From an uncultured Prevotella sp. (GTDB lineage: Bacteria; Bacteroidota; Bacteroidia; Bacteroidales; Bacteroidaceae), in assembly GCA_944319815.1 (NCBI GenBank), contig CALUEX010000011.1:1-63989 (forward strand): a stretch of DNA of 63,989 nt, written 5' to 3'. Numbering within the stretch: the stretch's first letter is position 1; each line of letters starts with the position of its first letter. Position numbers and translations under genes: made by a program. Under the pieces are notes generated by a model. The model worked only from the letters and a program-made list of their open reading frames with translations, was not told the origin of the DNA and did not search any database. Shown here in pieces: positions 9,228 through 16,571 of the stretch.

Positions 9228-9261
9228 ACGATAACGGATAAAAATGTACATAACGGCTGCA

Positions 9262-9337
9262 ACGTGTACCCGAAAACGTAAAAATGGGTACACGTAGGCT
9301 TGAAAATATACTCGAAAGGGCTGAAACGGGTACACAT
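9262..9337. promoter_or_regulatory. Inverted and direct GGGTACACGT boxes upstream of the PAS gene
   Basis: ACGTGTACCC (9262-9271) and GGGTACACGT (9286-9295) form a perfect 10-bp inverted repeat with a 14-base spacer. A third near-copy, GGGTACACAT, lies at 9328-9337, 40 bases before the PAS start codon. The layout fits a dimeric regulator's operator; the regulator is not identifiable. Confidence 0.35.
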
Positions 9338-9377
9338 CAGATTATCACATAACAAGAAAAACCTAAAACAAAGCGAC

Positions 9378-9716
9378 ATGGAAAAATACGAATGGGCGGA
9401 GGGCATGGCGTGCGCCGTGACCGCTGCCGACAAGGACGGCGTGATACGCTACATGAACCGCAAGGCGCGGGAGACGTACAAGAAGCACGGTAACCTGATA
9501 GGCAAGAGCCTCTACGACTGCCACGGGGAGCGCGCGGCGGGCATCATCAGGCAACTGCTGGCCGAGGGCGGCACGAACGCCTACACGATAGAGAAGAACG
9601 GGCAGCACAAGGTGATTTACCAGACGGCCGTGACCGACGGCGACGGGCGCGTGGAGGGCATCGTGGAAATATCGATGGTGGTGCCCGAGGAGATGCCCCA
9701 TTACGTGAGGGGGTAA
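9378..9716 (+). CDS. Small single-domain PAS protein
   Basis: 112 residues from the ATG at 9378 (MEKYEWAEGMACAVTAADKDG); an upstream in-frame ATG at 9300 would add a low-quality basic leader across the inverted-repeat boxes. The chain reads as one PAS fold: an opening CAVTAADKDGVIRYMNRKA strand-turn, IGKSLYDCH helix, and a final beta hairpin (HKVIYQTAVTDGDGRVEGIVEISMVV). No kinase, cyclase or DNA-binding domain is attached, so it probably senses a ligand or redox state and acts through a partner. Small stand-alone PAS proteins of this shape occur in Bacteroidales. It could be the last gene of the nuclease-fic operon, but the 150-base gap with inverted repeats suggests its own control. Confidence 0.75.
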   Translation: MEKYEWAEGMACAVTAADKDGVIRYMNRKARETYKKHGNLIGKSLYDCHGERAAGIIRQLLAEGGTNAYTIEKNGQHKVIYQTAVTDGDGRVEGIVEISMVVPEEMPHYVRG

Positions 9717-9761
9717 GGAATATTTATAAAAGTAAAAAGGTAAAAAAGTAAAAAGTTAAAA

Positions 9762-9920
9762 AAAGCCATTACCCTTGTTGCCTATCACCGATTTATAAAG
9801 TCGGCATGGAGCAAGGGTAATGGCTTTAACTTATATAACTTCCTGTAACTTCTCTAACTTCTTTTTCAATGAATAAAGCCATTACCCTTGGCCGTTATCA
9901 GCAACAAAGGTAATGGCTTT
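9762..9920. terminator. Twin stem-loops sharing one stem sequence
   Basis: Hairpin 1 (9762-9827) and hairpin 2 (9875-9920) both use the stem AAAGCCATTACC with GGTAATGGCTTT, but have different loops; each is followed by similar T-rich sequence (AACTT-type words). They lie between convergent genes, so they are likely terminators, duplicated in tandem. Confidence 0.6.
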
Positions 9921-9963
9921 AAATTATATATATTCTGTAACTTCTTTAAATTCTTAAAGAAAA

Positions 9964-11709
9964 TCAATACAAGCTCTTGCGGCCGGCCAGGGTGTCGTAG
10001 TTGTTCTTCAGGTCAGTCCAGTCAACCTTCACCTTGGTGCTTATGCCGTTGATGTACTTCTCGATGTTGGTGTAGCCGTCGCCCGTGCAGTCGCCGTTGG
10101 CGTCAGAGGGGTCGTTGGGGTTAAGGCCGTTGGCTATTTCCCAGTCGTCGGGCATACCGTCGCCGTCGGTGTCAACGCGCGGCTCGCCGCTGTATTCGGG
10201 GTATCCGCCCATCTGGCGCGGGTCGGTTATGATGCCGAGCTTGTAAGAGTCCTTCGGCAGGCGGCGGTACTTGAAGAGGCCGTCCTCGTTCATCGACTTC
10301 TCGCTCATGCCCCAGTGGTCGCCGTAGGGGTTGTCCTTGGGCAGCTTCTTCACGTAGTAAGCCTCGCCCGTGCGCACCTCGTTGATGATGCGCTCGTCAA
10401 CGATGTCGCGGCAGGGCAGCGTTGCGCCGACGTTCTCCATCACGTAGTCGAAGGTCTTGTCAGACGGCAGGATGGTCATGTGGGCCATCTCGAAGGGCTC
10501 GTCCGACTTCATCAGGGCCTTTACGTCCTCGGGTATGTCCGTACCGTCGCCTATGTCGGCCACCTGTATTCCGCCGTCCCAGTTGTCCTTGGTGACGCGC
10601 TCGTTGCCCTCCATGATGTTACCTATGGCGAACACGCGGCCGTACTGCGGGTACGGGAACAGCTTTTTGCTGCGGCTCTCGGCCTTGATTATGCGGTGGC
10701 TGATGGCTCCCTCCTTCGGGGTGAGCGGCCCGGGCTTGTAGTAGTTGTTGATGAAGTTGCTCATCGTAGAGTACTCTCCGCCGTCAGCCGTGCGGTGAAC
10801 CCAGTTGTAGATTACGTTGTTGACGAAGTTGAACACGCCGCCCCACCCTATTGACGGGTTACGGCCGGTGTTGTCGGCCCAGAGGTTGCGCATGAATGTC
10901 GTGTTCTCGCCGCCGATTGTAGAGCCGAATGCGTGGTTGTACGTGTCGAGGCCCTTGGCCGAGATGGTGTTCTGTATGGTCACGTTGACGGTCGGGTCCT
11001 TGCGCGACGGCTTGCCGTCGTTCATGCTGTACATATGGCGGTAGAACGAGATGTTCTCGTCCAAGCCCCACTCGCACGAGCAGTGGTCAATCATGATGTT
11101 GCCCACGGGGTTGCCGCCGAACGAGTCCTCACGGTACCACACGTTCGTGGCGCCGCGGCGGAAGCGCATATGGCGCACGATGACGTCGTGCGTGTTAACC
11201 TGGAACGACTGCCCGGCTATGCACACGCCGTCGCCCGGGGCCGTCTGTCCCGCGATGGTAACGTAAGGGGCGCGCAGGATGATGGGAGTCTTCAGCCAGA
11301 TGATGCCCGATACGTTGAACACGATGATGCGGGCGCCGCCCTGCTCGCACGCCCAGCGGAACGAGCCGGGGCCGTCGTCGTTGAGGTTGGTCACGACGAG
11401 CACCTTGCCGCCGCGCCCTCCCGGGGTGTACATACCGCCGCCCTCGGCACCGGGGAACGCCGGGATGTTGGCCTTCTTCAGGTCATAGGGGCGGAACGCC
11501 CATGGCACATACGGGCGGCCCTCCATGGCCTCTTTCTTAACGATTGGGAACGCAACGGCCCACGCCGAGTCAGAGTGTGCCGTCCACACCTTCGTCAGCG
11601 AGTCAATCTTGGCCTTGCCTTCCGGCGTCAGCTGCGGATACTGCGCCATAACTGACTGTGACCCCAAGCCCAAGGCCAAGGCCACAACTGCCAATGTCTT
11701 CTTGTCCAT
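9964..11709 (-). CDS. Secreted pectate lyase-like polysaccharide lyase
   Basis: 581 residues with a signal peptide (MDKKTLAVVALALGLGSQSVMAQ). The central region is a right-handed beta-helix of the pectate lyase type: FPGAEGGGMYTPGGRGGKVLVVTNLNDDGPGSFR near residue 90, then NVSGII, TIAGQTAPGDGV, IVRHMRFRRGA, IDHCSCEWG, and asparagine-rich rungs. The predicted activity is beta-elimination of pectin or polygalacturonan in the periplasm or at the surface. Near the C-terminus, DTDGDGMPDDWE and NGDCTGDGYTNIEKY are calcium-binding loops of the thrombospondin-3/dockerin-like kind. No SusC/SusD pair is adjacent, so this is not an obvious polysaccharide utilisation locus. The presence suggests plant-cell-wall or dietary-fibre use. 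Confidence 0.88.
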   Translation of the reverse strand: MDKKTLAVVALALGLGSQSVMAQYPQLTPEGKAKIDSLTKVWTAHSDSAWAVAFPIVKKEAMEGRPYVPWAFRPYDLKKANIPAFPGAEGGGMYTPGGRGGKVLVVTNLNDDGPGSFRWACEQGGARIIVFNVSGIIWLKTPIILRAPYVTIAGQTAPGDGVCIAGQSFQVNTHDVIVRHMRFRRGATNVWYREDSFGGNPVGNIMIDHCSCEWGLDENISFYRHMYSMNDGKPSRKDPTVNVTIQNTISAKGLDTYNHAFGSTIGGENTTFMRNLWADNTGRNPSIGWGGVFNFVNNVIYNWVHRTADGGEYSTMSNFINNYYKPGPLTPKEGAISHRIIKAESRSKKLFPYPQYGRVFAIGNIMEGNERVTKDNWDGGIQVADIGDGTDIPEDVKALMKSDEPFEMAHMTILPSDKTFDYVMENVGATLPCRDIVDERIINEVRTGEAYYVKKLPKDNPYGDHWGMSEKSMNEDGLFKYRRLPKDSYKLGIITDPRQMGGYPEYSGEPRVDTDGDGMPDDWEIANGLNPNDPSDANGDCTGDGYTNIEKYINGISTKVKVDWTDLKNNYDTLAGRKSLY

Positions 11710-11812
11710 AAGATTAAAGATATGTTTAAAATTTCAAAAGATTACGTTATTTGTTTATATGACTGATTGGGTGTAAAAAAGTAACATTTGTTTAACATAG
11801 TTTTAGATTACA

Positions 11813-11950
11813 GCAGACGAGGGACGAGCGACGAGCAGACAAGCAGACGAGGGACAAGCAGACGAGCAGACGAGCAAACAAGCAGACAAGTGGCCAAGCC
11901 CATTGGACTTATCGGCCTTATCCGTCCTATTCCTCCAAACAACGCTCCCT
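11813..11950. repeat. GACAAG/GACGAG dialect followed by GGCCTTAT dialect
   Basis: Tandem degenerate words of the form GACGAGCAGACAAGC run from 11817 to 11897. They switch abruptly to the ATTGGACTTATCGGCC dialect. The remaining gap to ychF (11950-12168) is GC-rich with no convincing gene. Confidence 0.7.
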
Positions 11951-12168
11951 GCCAACCCTCCACCAAGAACGCCCCAGCAAAACACGCCCTATTGCCGCGC
12001 TATATGCCACATATCGCGCGGCAAGACACGGCACTTTGCAAGGCCGAAGGCCGCCCTTCGCAAAAAGCCCGACGCCAAGCCCTGCCACAAGGCGCCACGC
12101 CCCACGAAACATTTGTCTTTAACTACCGAAAAAAGCATTACCTTTAAATAAGGTAAGCTGCGTCTCGG

Positions 12169-12235
12169 AAAAGCAAAATAAAAGGCAGTTTCACGGCCTT
12201 TTATTTTGCTTTTCACTCAACTTGCATTACCTTTG
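12169..12235 (+). promoter_or_regulatory. ychF promoter overlapping an 18-bp hairpin
   Basis: A perfect hairpin (12169-12186 with 12196-12213, arms 18 bp, AAAGCAAAATAAAAGG core) ends inside the promoter: the -33 TTTG (12205-12208) lies in its right arm, followed by 19 bases and TACCTTTG (12228-12235). The hairpin may be a terminator for upstream transcription, or its cruciform may hide the -33 box. Start codon at 12268. Confidence 0.7.
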
Positions 12236-12267
12236 CACTCCGAGAATATAAACGTTTATACAAGGAT

Positions 12268-13368
12268 ATGTCATTAAAATGTGGTATAGTGGGTTTGCCC
12301 AACGTGGGCAAGTCCACGCTTTTCAACTGCCTGTCGAGCGCGAAGGCGCAGGCGGCCAACTTCCCTTTCTGCACAATAGAGCCTAACGTGGGCATGATTA
12401 CCGTGCCCGACGAGAGGCTCACCAAGCTGGCCGAAATAGTGCACCCCGGGCGCATCGTGCCGGCTACGTGCGAGATTGTCGATATAGCCGGACTTGTCAA
12501 GGGAGCGTCGAAGGGCGAGGGACTGGGCAACAAGTTCCTCGGCAACATACGCGAAACGGACGCGATAATACACGTGCTGCGCTGCTTCGACGACGACAAC
12601 ATAACGCACGTTGACGGCACCATCGACCCCATACGCGACAAGGAAATTATCGACACCGAGCTGCAGCTGAAGGACTTGGAAACCATCGAGGCGCGCCTCT
12701 CGAAGCAGCAGAAGGTGGCCGCCGCGGGCAACAAGGACGCCAAGGTAGAAGTCGCGGTGCTTGAGGCATACAAGGAGGTGCTCGAGCAGGGCAAGAACGC
12801 ACGCATCGTGGAGTTCGAGAGCAAGGAGGAGCAGGAGGCCGCACGCAACCTCTTCCTGTTGACGGCCAAGCCCGTGCTCTACGTCTGCAACGTTGACGAG
12901 GCGTCGGCCAAGACGGGCAACGACTACAGCCGCCGCGTGGAGGAAATAGCACGCGAGGAGGGCGCCGAGGCGATGGTCATAGCCGCCAAGACGGAGGAGG
13001 ACATCGCGAGCCTTGAGACCTACGAGGACAAGAAGATGTTTCTCGACGAGCTGGGGCTCGAGGAGAGCGGCGTCAACCGCCTAATCAAGAAGGCCTACGC
13101 CCTGCTGAACCTCGAGACGTTCATCACCGCCGGCGAGATGGAGGTGAAGGCCTGGACGTACAAGAAGGGCTGGAAGGCCCCGCAGTGCGCCGGCGTAATC
13201 CACACAGACTTCGAGAAGGGCTTTATCCGCGCCGAGGTAATCAAGTACGACGACTACATCAAGTACGGCTCCGAGGCCGCCGTGCGCGAGGCCGGCAAGA
13301 TGGGCATCGAGGGCAAGGACTACGTGGTGCAGGACGGCGACATCATGCACTTCCGCTTCAACGTTTAA
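12268..13368 (+). CDS. ychF: Redox-regulated ATPase YchF (Obg-family P-loop protein)
   Basis: 366 residues, the usual YchF length. It has the P-loop GLPNVGKST (about residues 8-16), switch II DIAGLVKGASKGEGLGNKFL, NVDE in place of the GTPase NKxD motif (which favours ATP over GTP), a coiled-coil insertion (about 130-180) and a C-terminal TGS domain (AWTYKKGWKAPQCAGVIHTDFEKGFIRAEV). YchF binds ribosomes and is linked to stress adaptation and translation in other bacteria. The ATG at 12268 follows a consensus promoter by about 25 bases, and the gene stands alone. Confidence 0.97.
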   Translation: MSLKCGIVGLPNVGKSTLFNCLSSAKAQAANFPFCTIEPNVGMITVPDERLTKLAEIVHPGRIVPATCEIVDIAGLVKGASKGEGLGNKFLGNIRETDAIIHVLRCFDDDNITHVDGTIDPIRDKEIIDTELQLKDLETIEARLSKQQKVAAAGNKDAKVEVAVLEAYKEVLEQGKNARIVEFESKEEQEAARNLFLLTAKPVLYVCNVDEASAKTGNDYSRRVEEIAREEGAEAMVIAAKTEEDIASLETYEDKKMFLDELGLEESGVNRLIKKAYALLNLETFITAGEMEVKAWTYKKGWKAPQCAGVIHTDFEKGFIRAEVIKYDDYIKYGSEAAVREAGKMGIEGKDYVVQDGDIMHFRFNV

Positions 13369-13378
13369 ACTGACAACT

Positions 13379-13560
13379 AACACCCACCCCAGCCCTCCCG
13401 AAGGGAGGGGGCTTGGTATGCTTAACACCCACCCCAACCCTCCCGAAGGGAGGGAGCTTGATATGCTTATTGCATTTATAATATAGTAAAAATAAACAAA
13501 AATCCCTAACCAACTTGGGTAATCAGGCCCCCTCCCTTCGGGAGGGTTGGGGTGGGTATT
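13379..13560. repeat. Three copies of a CCCTCCCGAAGGGAGGG hairpin element
   Basis: Two direct copies (about 13379-13413 and 13428-13463) begin AACACCCACCCCA and contain the perfect hairpin CCCTCCCGAAGGGAGGG. A third, inverted copy is at about 13526-13560. They sit between ychF and lgt. The outer pair can fold into a larger stem, and terminator or mRNA-stabiliser roles are possible. The same type of palindrome appears inside leuS. Confidence 0.8.
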
Positions 13561-13565
13561 TAATT

Positions 13566-14414
13566 ATGAATATATTACTCTACATCCTCTGGAACCCCGA
13601 CCTCGTGGCGTTCCGCATAGGCACGTTCTCAATCCGCTGGTACGCCCTGTGCTGGATGCTCGGCCTGCTGGCCGCCTACCTCATAGTGAAGCGGCTCTAC
13701 AAGGAGCAGGGCATAAAGCCCGAGCTGTTCGACCCGCTCTTCATCTACTGCTTCGTCGGCATACTCATAGGCTCGCGCCTGGGCCACTGCCTGTTCTACG
13801 AGCCGGGCTACTTCCTCTCCAGCGGCAAGCACATGGTCGAGATGCTCCTCCCCATACGCTTCATGGCCGACGGCTCGTGGCGCTTCACGGGCTACGAGGG
13901 CCTGGCCAGCCACGGCGGCACCATCGGCCTAATCATAGCCCTCTGGCTCTACGTGCGCCGCACCAAGGTCAACCTCTGGCGCGTGCTCGACGACGTGGCC
14001 ATAGCCACGCCCGTGACGGCCTTCTGCATACGCATGGGCAACCTGATGAACTCCGAGATTATCGGCAAGGCCACCGACGTGCCCTGGGCGTTCGTCTTCG
14101 AGCGCGTAGACCTCCTGCCGCGCCACCCCGGCCAGCTCTACGAGGCCCTGGCCTACGCCGCGTTCTTCTTCGTCGGCTGGCACCTGTACCGCAAGCGGCC
14201 CGAGCGCGTGGGCACGGGCTTCCATTTCGGCCTCTGCATCACGCTAATCTTCACCGCCCGCTTCTTCATCGAGTTCACCAAGGACATCCAGGAAGCCTTC
14301 GAGGCCTCCATGCCGCTCAACATGGGCCAGCTGCTCAGCCTGCCCTTCATAGCCCTCGGCCTCGTGTGTATGTTCAACCGCAAGCTCATGCGGCGACTCG
14401 GGGCGGAGAAATGA
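13566..14414 (+). CDS. lgt: Phosphatidylglycerol-prolipoprotein diacylglyceryl transferase
   Basis: 282 residues with about seven membrane segments; it attaches diacylglycerol to the lipobox cysteine of prolipoproteins in the inner membrane. Family signatures are visible: SHGGTIGLI (conserved HGG), [12 protein letters not shown] (conserved RxGNxxNxE) and RHPGQLYEA (RHPxQLYE). The ATG at 13566 is chosen because an upstream ATG at 13515 would translate the intergenic hairpin element into 17 non-conserved residues. The C-terminus ([11 protein letters not shown]) matches the family end. Confidence 0.96.
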   Translation: MNILLYILWNPDLVAFRIGTFSIRWYALCWMLGLLAAYLIVKRLYKEQGIKPELFDPLFIYCFVGILIGSRLGHCLFYEPGYFLSSGKHMVEMLLPIRFMADGSWRFTGYEGLASHGGTIGLIIALWLYVRRTKVNLWRVLDDVAIATPVTAFCIRMGNLMNSEIIGKATDVPWAFVFERVDLLPRHPGQLYEALAYAAFFFVGWHLYRKRPERVGTGFHFGLCITLIFTARFFIEFTKDIQEAFEASMPLNMGQLLSLPFIALGLVCMFNRKLMRRLGAEK

Positions 14415-14449
14415 TTTACAGGCAGACAAGGGACAAGTCAACAAGTAAT

Positions 14450-14496
14450 AAAGGAAAAATAGGGAAATTTTACGCAAATTTCCCTATTTTTCCTTT
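14450..14496. repeat. Left copy of the 47-bp palindrome flanking the second fic gene
   Basis: A perfect palindrome with 21-bp arms (AAAGGAAAAATAGGG...) and loop TACGC. The reverse-complement copy lies just after the fic gene at 15846-15892. It may be the lgt terminator, but its twin makes a transposable or cassette boundary worth considering. Confidence 0.85.
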
Positions 14497-14541
14497 TTGT
14501 ATCCAATTATTTCCACTATATTTGCAGTACATTCGACCAAG

Positions 14542-15843
14542 ATGATAGAACACACTCCGAAACTCAACAAGAAGCATTTTCAGGAGGCCGTAAGGCTGCT
14601 GTATAACCCTGAAATATCCCCGCTGATGAAGAAAATAAACAGCGGATACTTTTACTGGGACAAAGTAAAGTACCTTGCCCCGACGGGAGTTGACCCTACT
14701 GTGCTCTGGCAAGCCGTGAAGCTACAGCGCATGATAAACGCCAAGACCATTGCGTTCGGCAAATACAACTTCCATTTCACCATAACGGAGCAGATGCTCG
14801 CCCTGCTGCACGAGTTTGACATGAACATCGGAGGCAGTCTTGGCACAAAAAACCTGATACCTGAAAACGACAAGAACTTCTATCTCGTAAGCTCGGTGAT
14901 GGAAGAAGCCATAGCATCAAGCCAGATGGAAGGAGCCTCGACAACGCGCAAGGTAGCCAAGGAAATGCTCAGGAAAAAGCTGAAACCCAAAGACAAGAGC
15001 CAGTGGATGATAGCCAACAACTACGCCACGATACGCTATCTGTCGGAACACAGGCAGGACGAATTTTCCGTGGAAAAGCTGCTCGAAGTACACCGGTACA
15101 TATCAGCTGAAACACTTGATGACAAGAACGACGAGGGAAACATCCGCCAGACTGACGACATAGTGGTGATGGACGGCATCACGGGCGACATAGCCCACAC
15201 GCCCCCACCCCACGGGGAAGTGCGGCAACTGCTTGAAGACCTGTGTTCGTTCGCCAACAACGACCTGCCCGAAAGCTTCATCCATCCGATAATCAAGGGC
15301 ATAATCATACATTTCATGCTCGCCTACATCCATCCTTTCGCCGACGGCAACGGCCGCACGGCGCGCTCATTGGTCTACTGGTACATGATGAAGAAAGGCT
15401 ACTGGCTCACCGAATACCTGTCAATATCAAGGATTATCTACACCAACAAGGCAAAATACGAAAGGGCTTTCCTATACACTGAGAACGACGACAACGACTT
15501 GTCTTACTTCATACAGTTCAACCTCGTGACTATGAAAAAAGCTTACGAGGAACTGAAACTTTACCTACAACGCAAAATCAGCGAACGCGATAGCATCCTG
15601 ATGTTCAAAAGCGTCAAGGGCATCAACCAACGCCAGGCCCACATATTGAAAGTCATAGCAGAAAAAGGGAACGAGATACTGACGGCAAGAGAAGTGGCAA
15701 CGCGCTTCAACATAACCGGGCACACGGCACGCGCCGACCTGCAAGGACTTGTAAGACAAGGATTTATGGCCGAAATCCCGCTCAACAACAAAACCATCGG
15801 CTACATCAAGGCCGATGGTTTTGAAGACAAGCTCAAACAATAA
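14542..15843 (+). CDS. Fic family protein with winged-helix C-terminus (second copy, unrelated subfamily)
   Basis: 433 residues from the ATG at 14542. An upstream ATG at 14497 is unlikely because a TATATTTG promoter box (about 14517-14524) lies between them. The Fic motif IHPFADGNGRTAR is intact, and the inhibitory motif SSQMEG (SxxxEG) precedes it, so it is an auto-inhibited class II enzyme predicted to AMPylate target proteins. The C-terminus (AHILKVIAEKGNEILTAREVATRFNITGHTARADLQGLVRQGFM) is a clear winged helix. It is only distantly similar to the Fic protein at 8085. Inverted copies of one palindrome bracket the gene on both sides, and its GC content is a little lower than lgt's, both hinting at cassette-like acquisition. 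Confidence 0.93.
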   Translation: MIEHTPKLNKKHFQEAVRLLYNPEISPLMKKINSGYFYWDKVKYLAPTGVDPTVLWQAVKLQRMINAKTIAFGKYNFHFTITEQMLALLHEFDMNIGGSLGTKNLIPENDKNFYLVSSVMEEAIASSQMEGASTTRKVAKEMLRKKLKPKDKSQWMIANNYATIRYLSEHRQDEFSVEKLLEVHRYISAETLDDKNDEGNIRQTDDIVVMDGITGDIAHTPPPHGEVRQLLEDLCSFANNDLPESFIHPIIKGIIIHFMLAYIHPFADGNGRTARSLVYWYMMKKGYWLTEYLSISRIIYTNKAKYERAFLYTENDDNDLSYFIQFNLVTMKKAYEELKLYLQRKISERDSILMFKSVKGINQRQAHILKVIAEKGNEILTAREVATRFNITGHTARADLQGLVRQGFMAEIPLNNKTIGYIKADGFEDKLKQ

Positions 15844-15845
15844 CA

Positions 15846-15892
15846 AAAGGAAAAATAGGGAAATTTGCGTAAAATTTCCCTATTTTTCCTTT
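15846..15892. repeat. Right copy of the fic-flanking palindrome (inverted)
   Basis: Same 21-bp arms as 14450-14496, with loop GCGTA, the reverse complement of the left loop TACGC. It begins two bases after the fic stop codon and can serve as that gene's terminator. Confidence 0.85.
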
Positions 15893-15936
15893 TATGTTTT
15901 TATTCTTTCACCTTTTCGTCTCCCACCTTTTCACCC

Positions 15937-16425
15937 TTACCACAGCAGCAGCTCCATGTCAACCACGTCGAGCCAGCGGCCATGCTTGTAGCCAACGCTG
16001 CGGAAGAGGGACACCTGCTCGAAGCCGAGGCGACGGTGGAAGGCTATGCTGGACGTGTTCTCCCCCGTGATGCAGGCTATGAGGGCGCGGCAACCCATCT
16101 GCCGGCAGTCGGATATTAGCAGGCTCATCAGCCCAGTGCCGATGCCTTGGCGCTTGGCCGCAGGACGGAGATAGATTGTAGTCTCGAAGGTGTGGGCGTA
16201 GGCGGCGCGCTCCTTCCACGGATGGGCGTAGCAGTAGCCCTCTACCCTGCCCTCCTCAACGGCCACGTAATAAGGGAAGCGCAGCGATATGTCCGTGACA
16301 CGACGGCGCATATCCTCAACCGAGAGCGGCTCTGTCTCGAAACTCTCAACGCCGTTGAGGATGTACCAGTTGTACAGCTCCGTTATCTGCAGTATGTCCT
16401 GCTCTTCTACTTTACGGTAAAACAT
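15937..16425 (-). CDS. GNAT acetyltransferase of the phosphinothricin/amino-acid N-acetyltransferase type
   Basis: 162 residues. The acetyl-CoA-binding motif RPAAKRQGIGTGL is clear. The order FETEPLS, YAHPWKERAAYAHTFETTIYLRP and FHRRLGFEQVSLFRSVGYKHGRWLDVVDMEL matches the Pat/MnaT-like subfamily, which acetylates phosphinothricin, methionine sulfoximine or similar amino acids; the natural substrate is not settled. The ATG at 16425 is chosen because the upstream open frame is only translated ATGAAAAATG repeat. The gene faces the fic gene tail to tail. Confidence 0.88.
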   Translation of the reverse strand: MFYRKVEEQDILQITELYNWYILNGVESFETEPLSVEDMRRRVTDISLRFPYYVAVEEGRVEGYCYAHPWKERAAYAHTFETTIYLRPAAKRQGIGTGLMSLLISDCRQMGCRALIACITGENTSSIAFHRRLGFEQVSLFRSVGYKHGRWLDVVDMELLLW

Positions 16426-16436
16426 ATTTCTGTTTA

Positions 16437-16571
16437 ATGAATAATGAATAATGAAAAATGAAGAATGAAAAATGAAGAATGAATAATCAAGCTGCGCCGT
16501 CATTACGGTTATTTTTCATTCTTCATTCTTCATTTTTCATTCTTCATTTTTCATTCTTCATTCTTAATTAT
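16437..16571. repeat. ATGAAAAATGAAGA dialect in inverted halves
   Basis: Left half (16437-16490) reads ATGAATAATGAAAAATGAAG; the right half (16511-16571) is its reverse-complement style, TTCATTCTTCATTTTTC. The stop codon of mutS (TAA, 16568-16570) lies inside the repeat. Confidence 0.85.

Noticed and set aside
14440-15900. Target-site duplication around the fic cassette
   Set aside because: Bases outside the two palindromes were compared and no convincing direct duplication was found, so true transposition is not shown.
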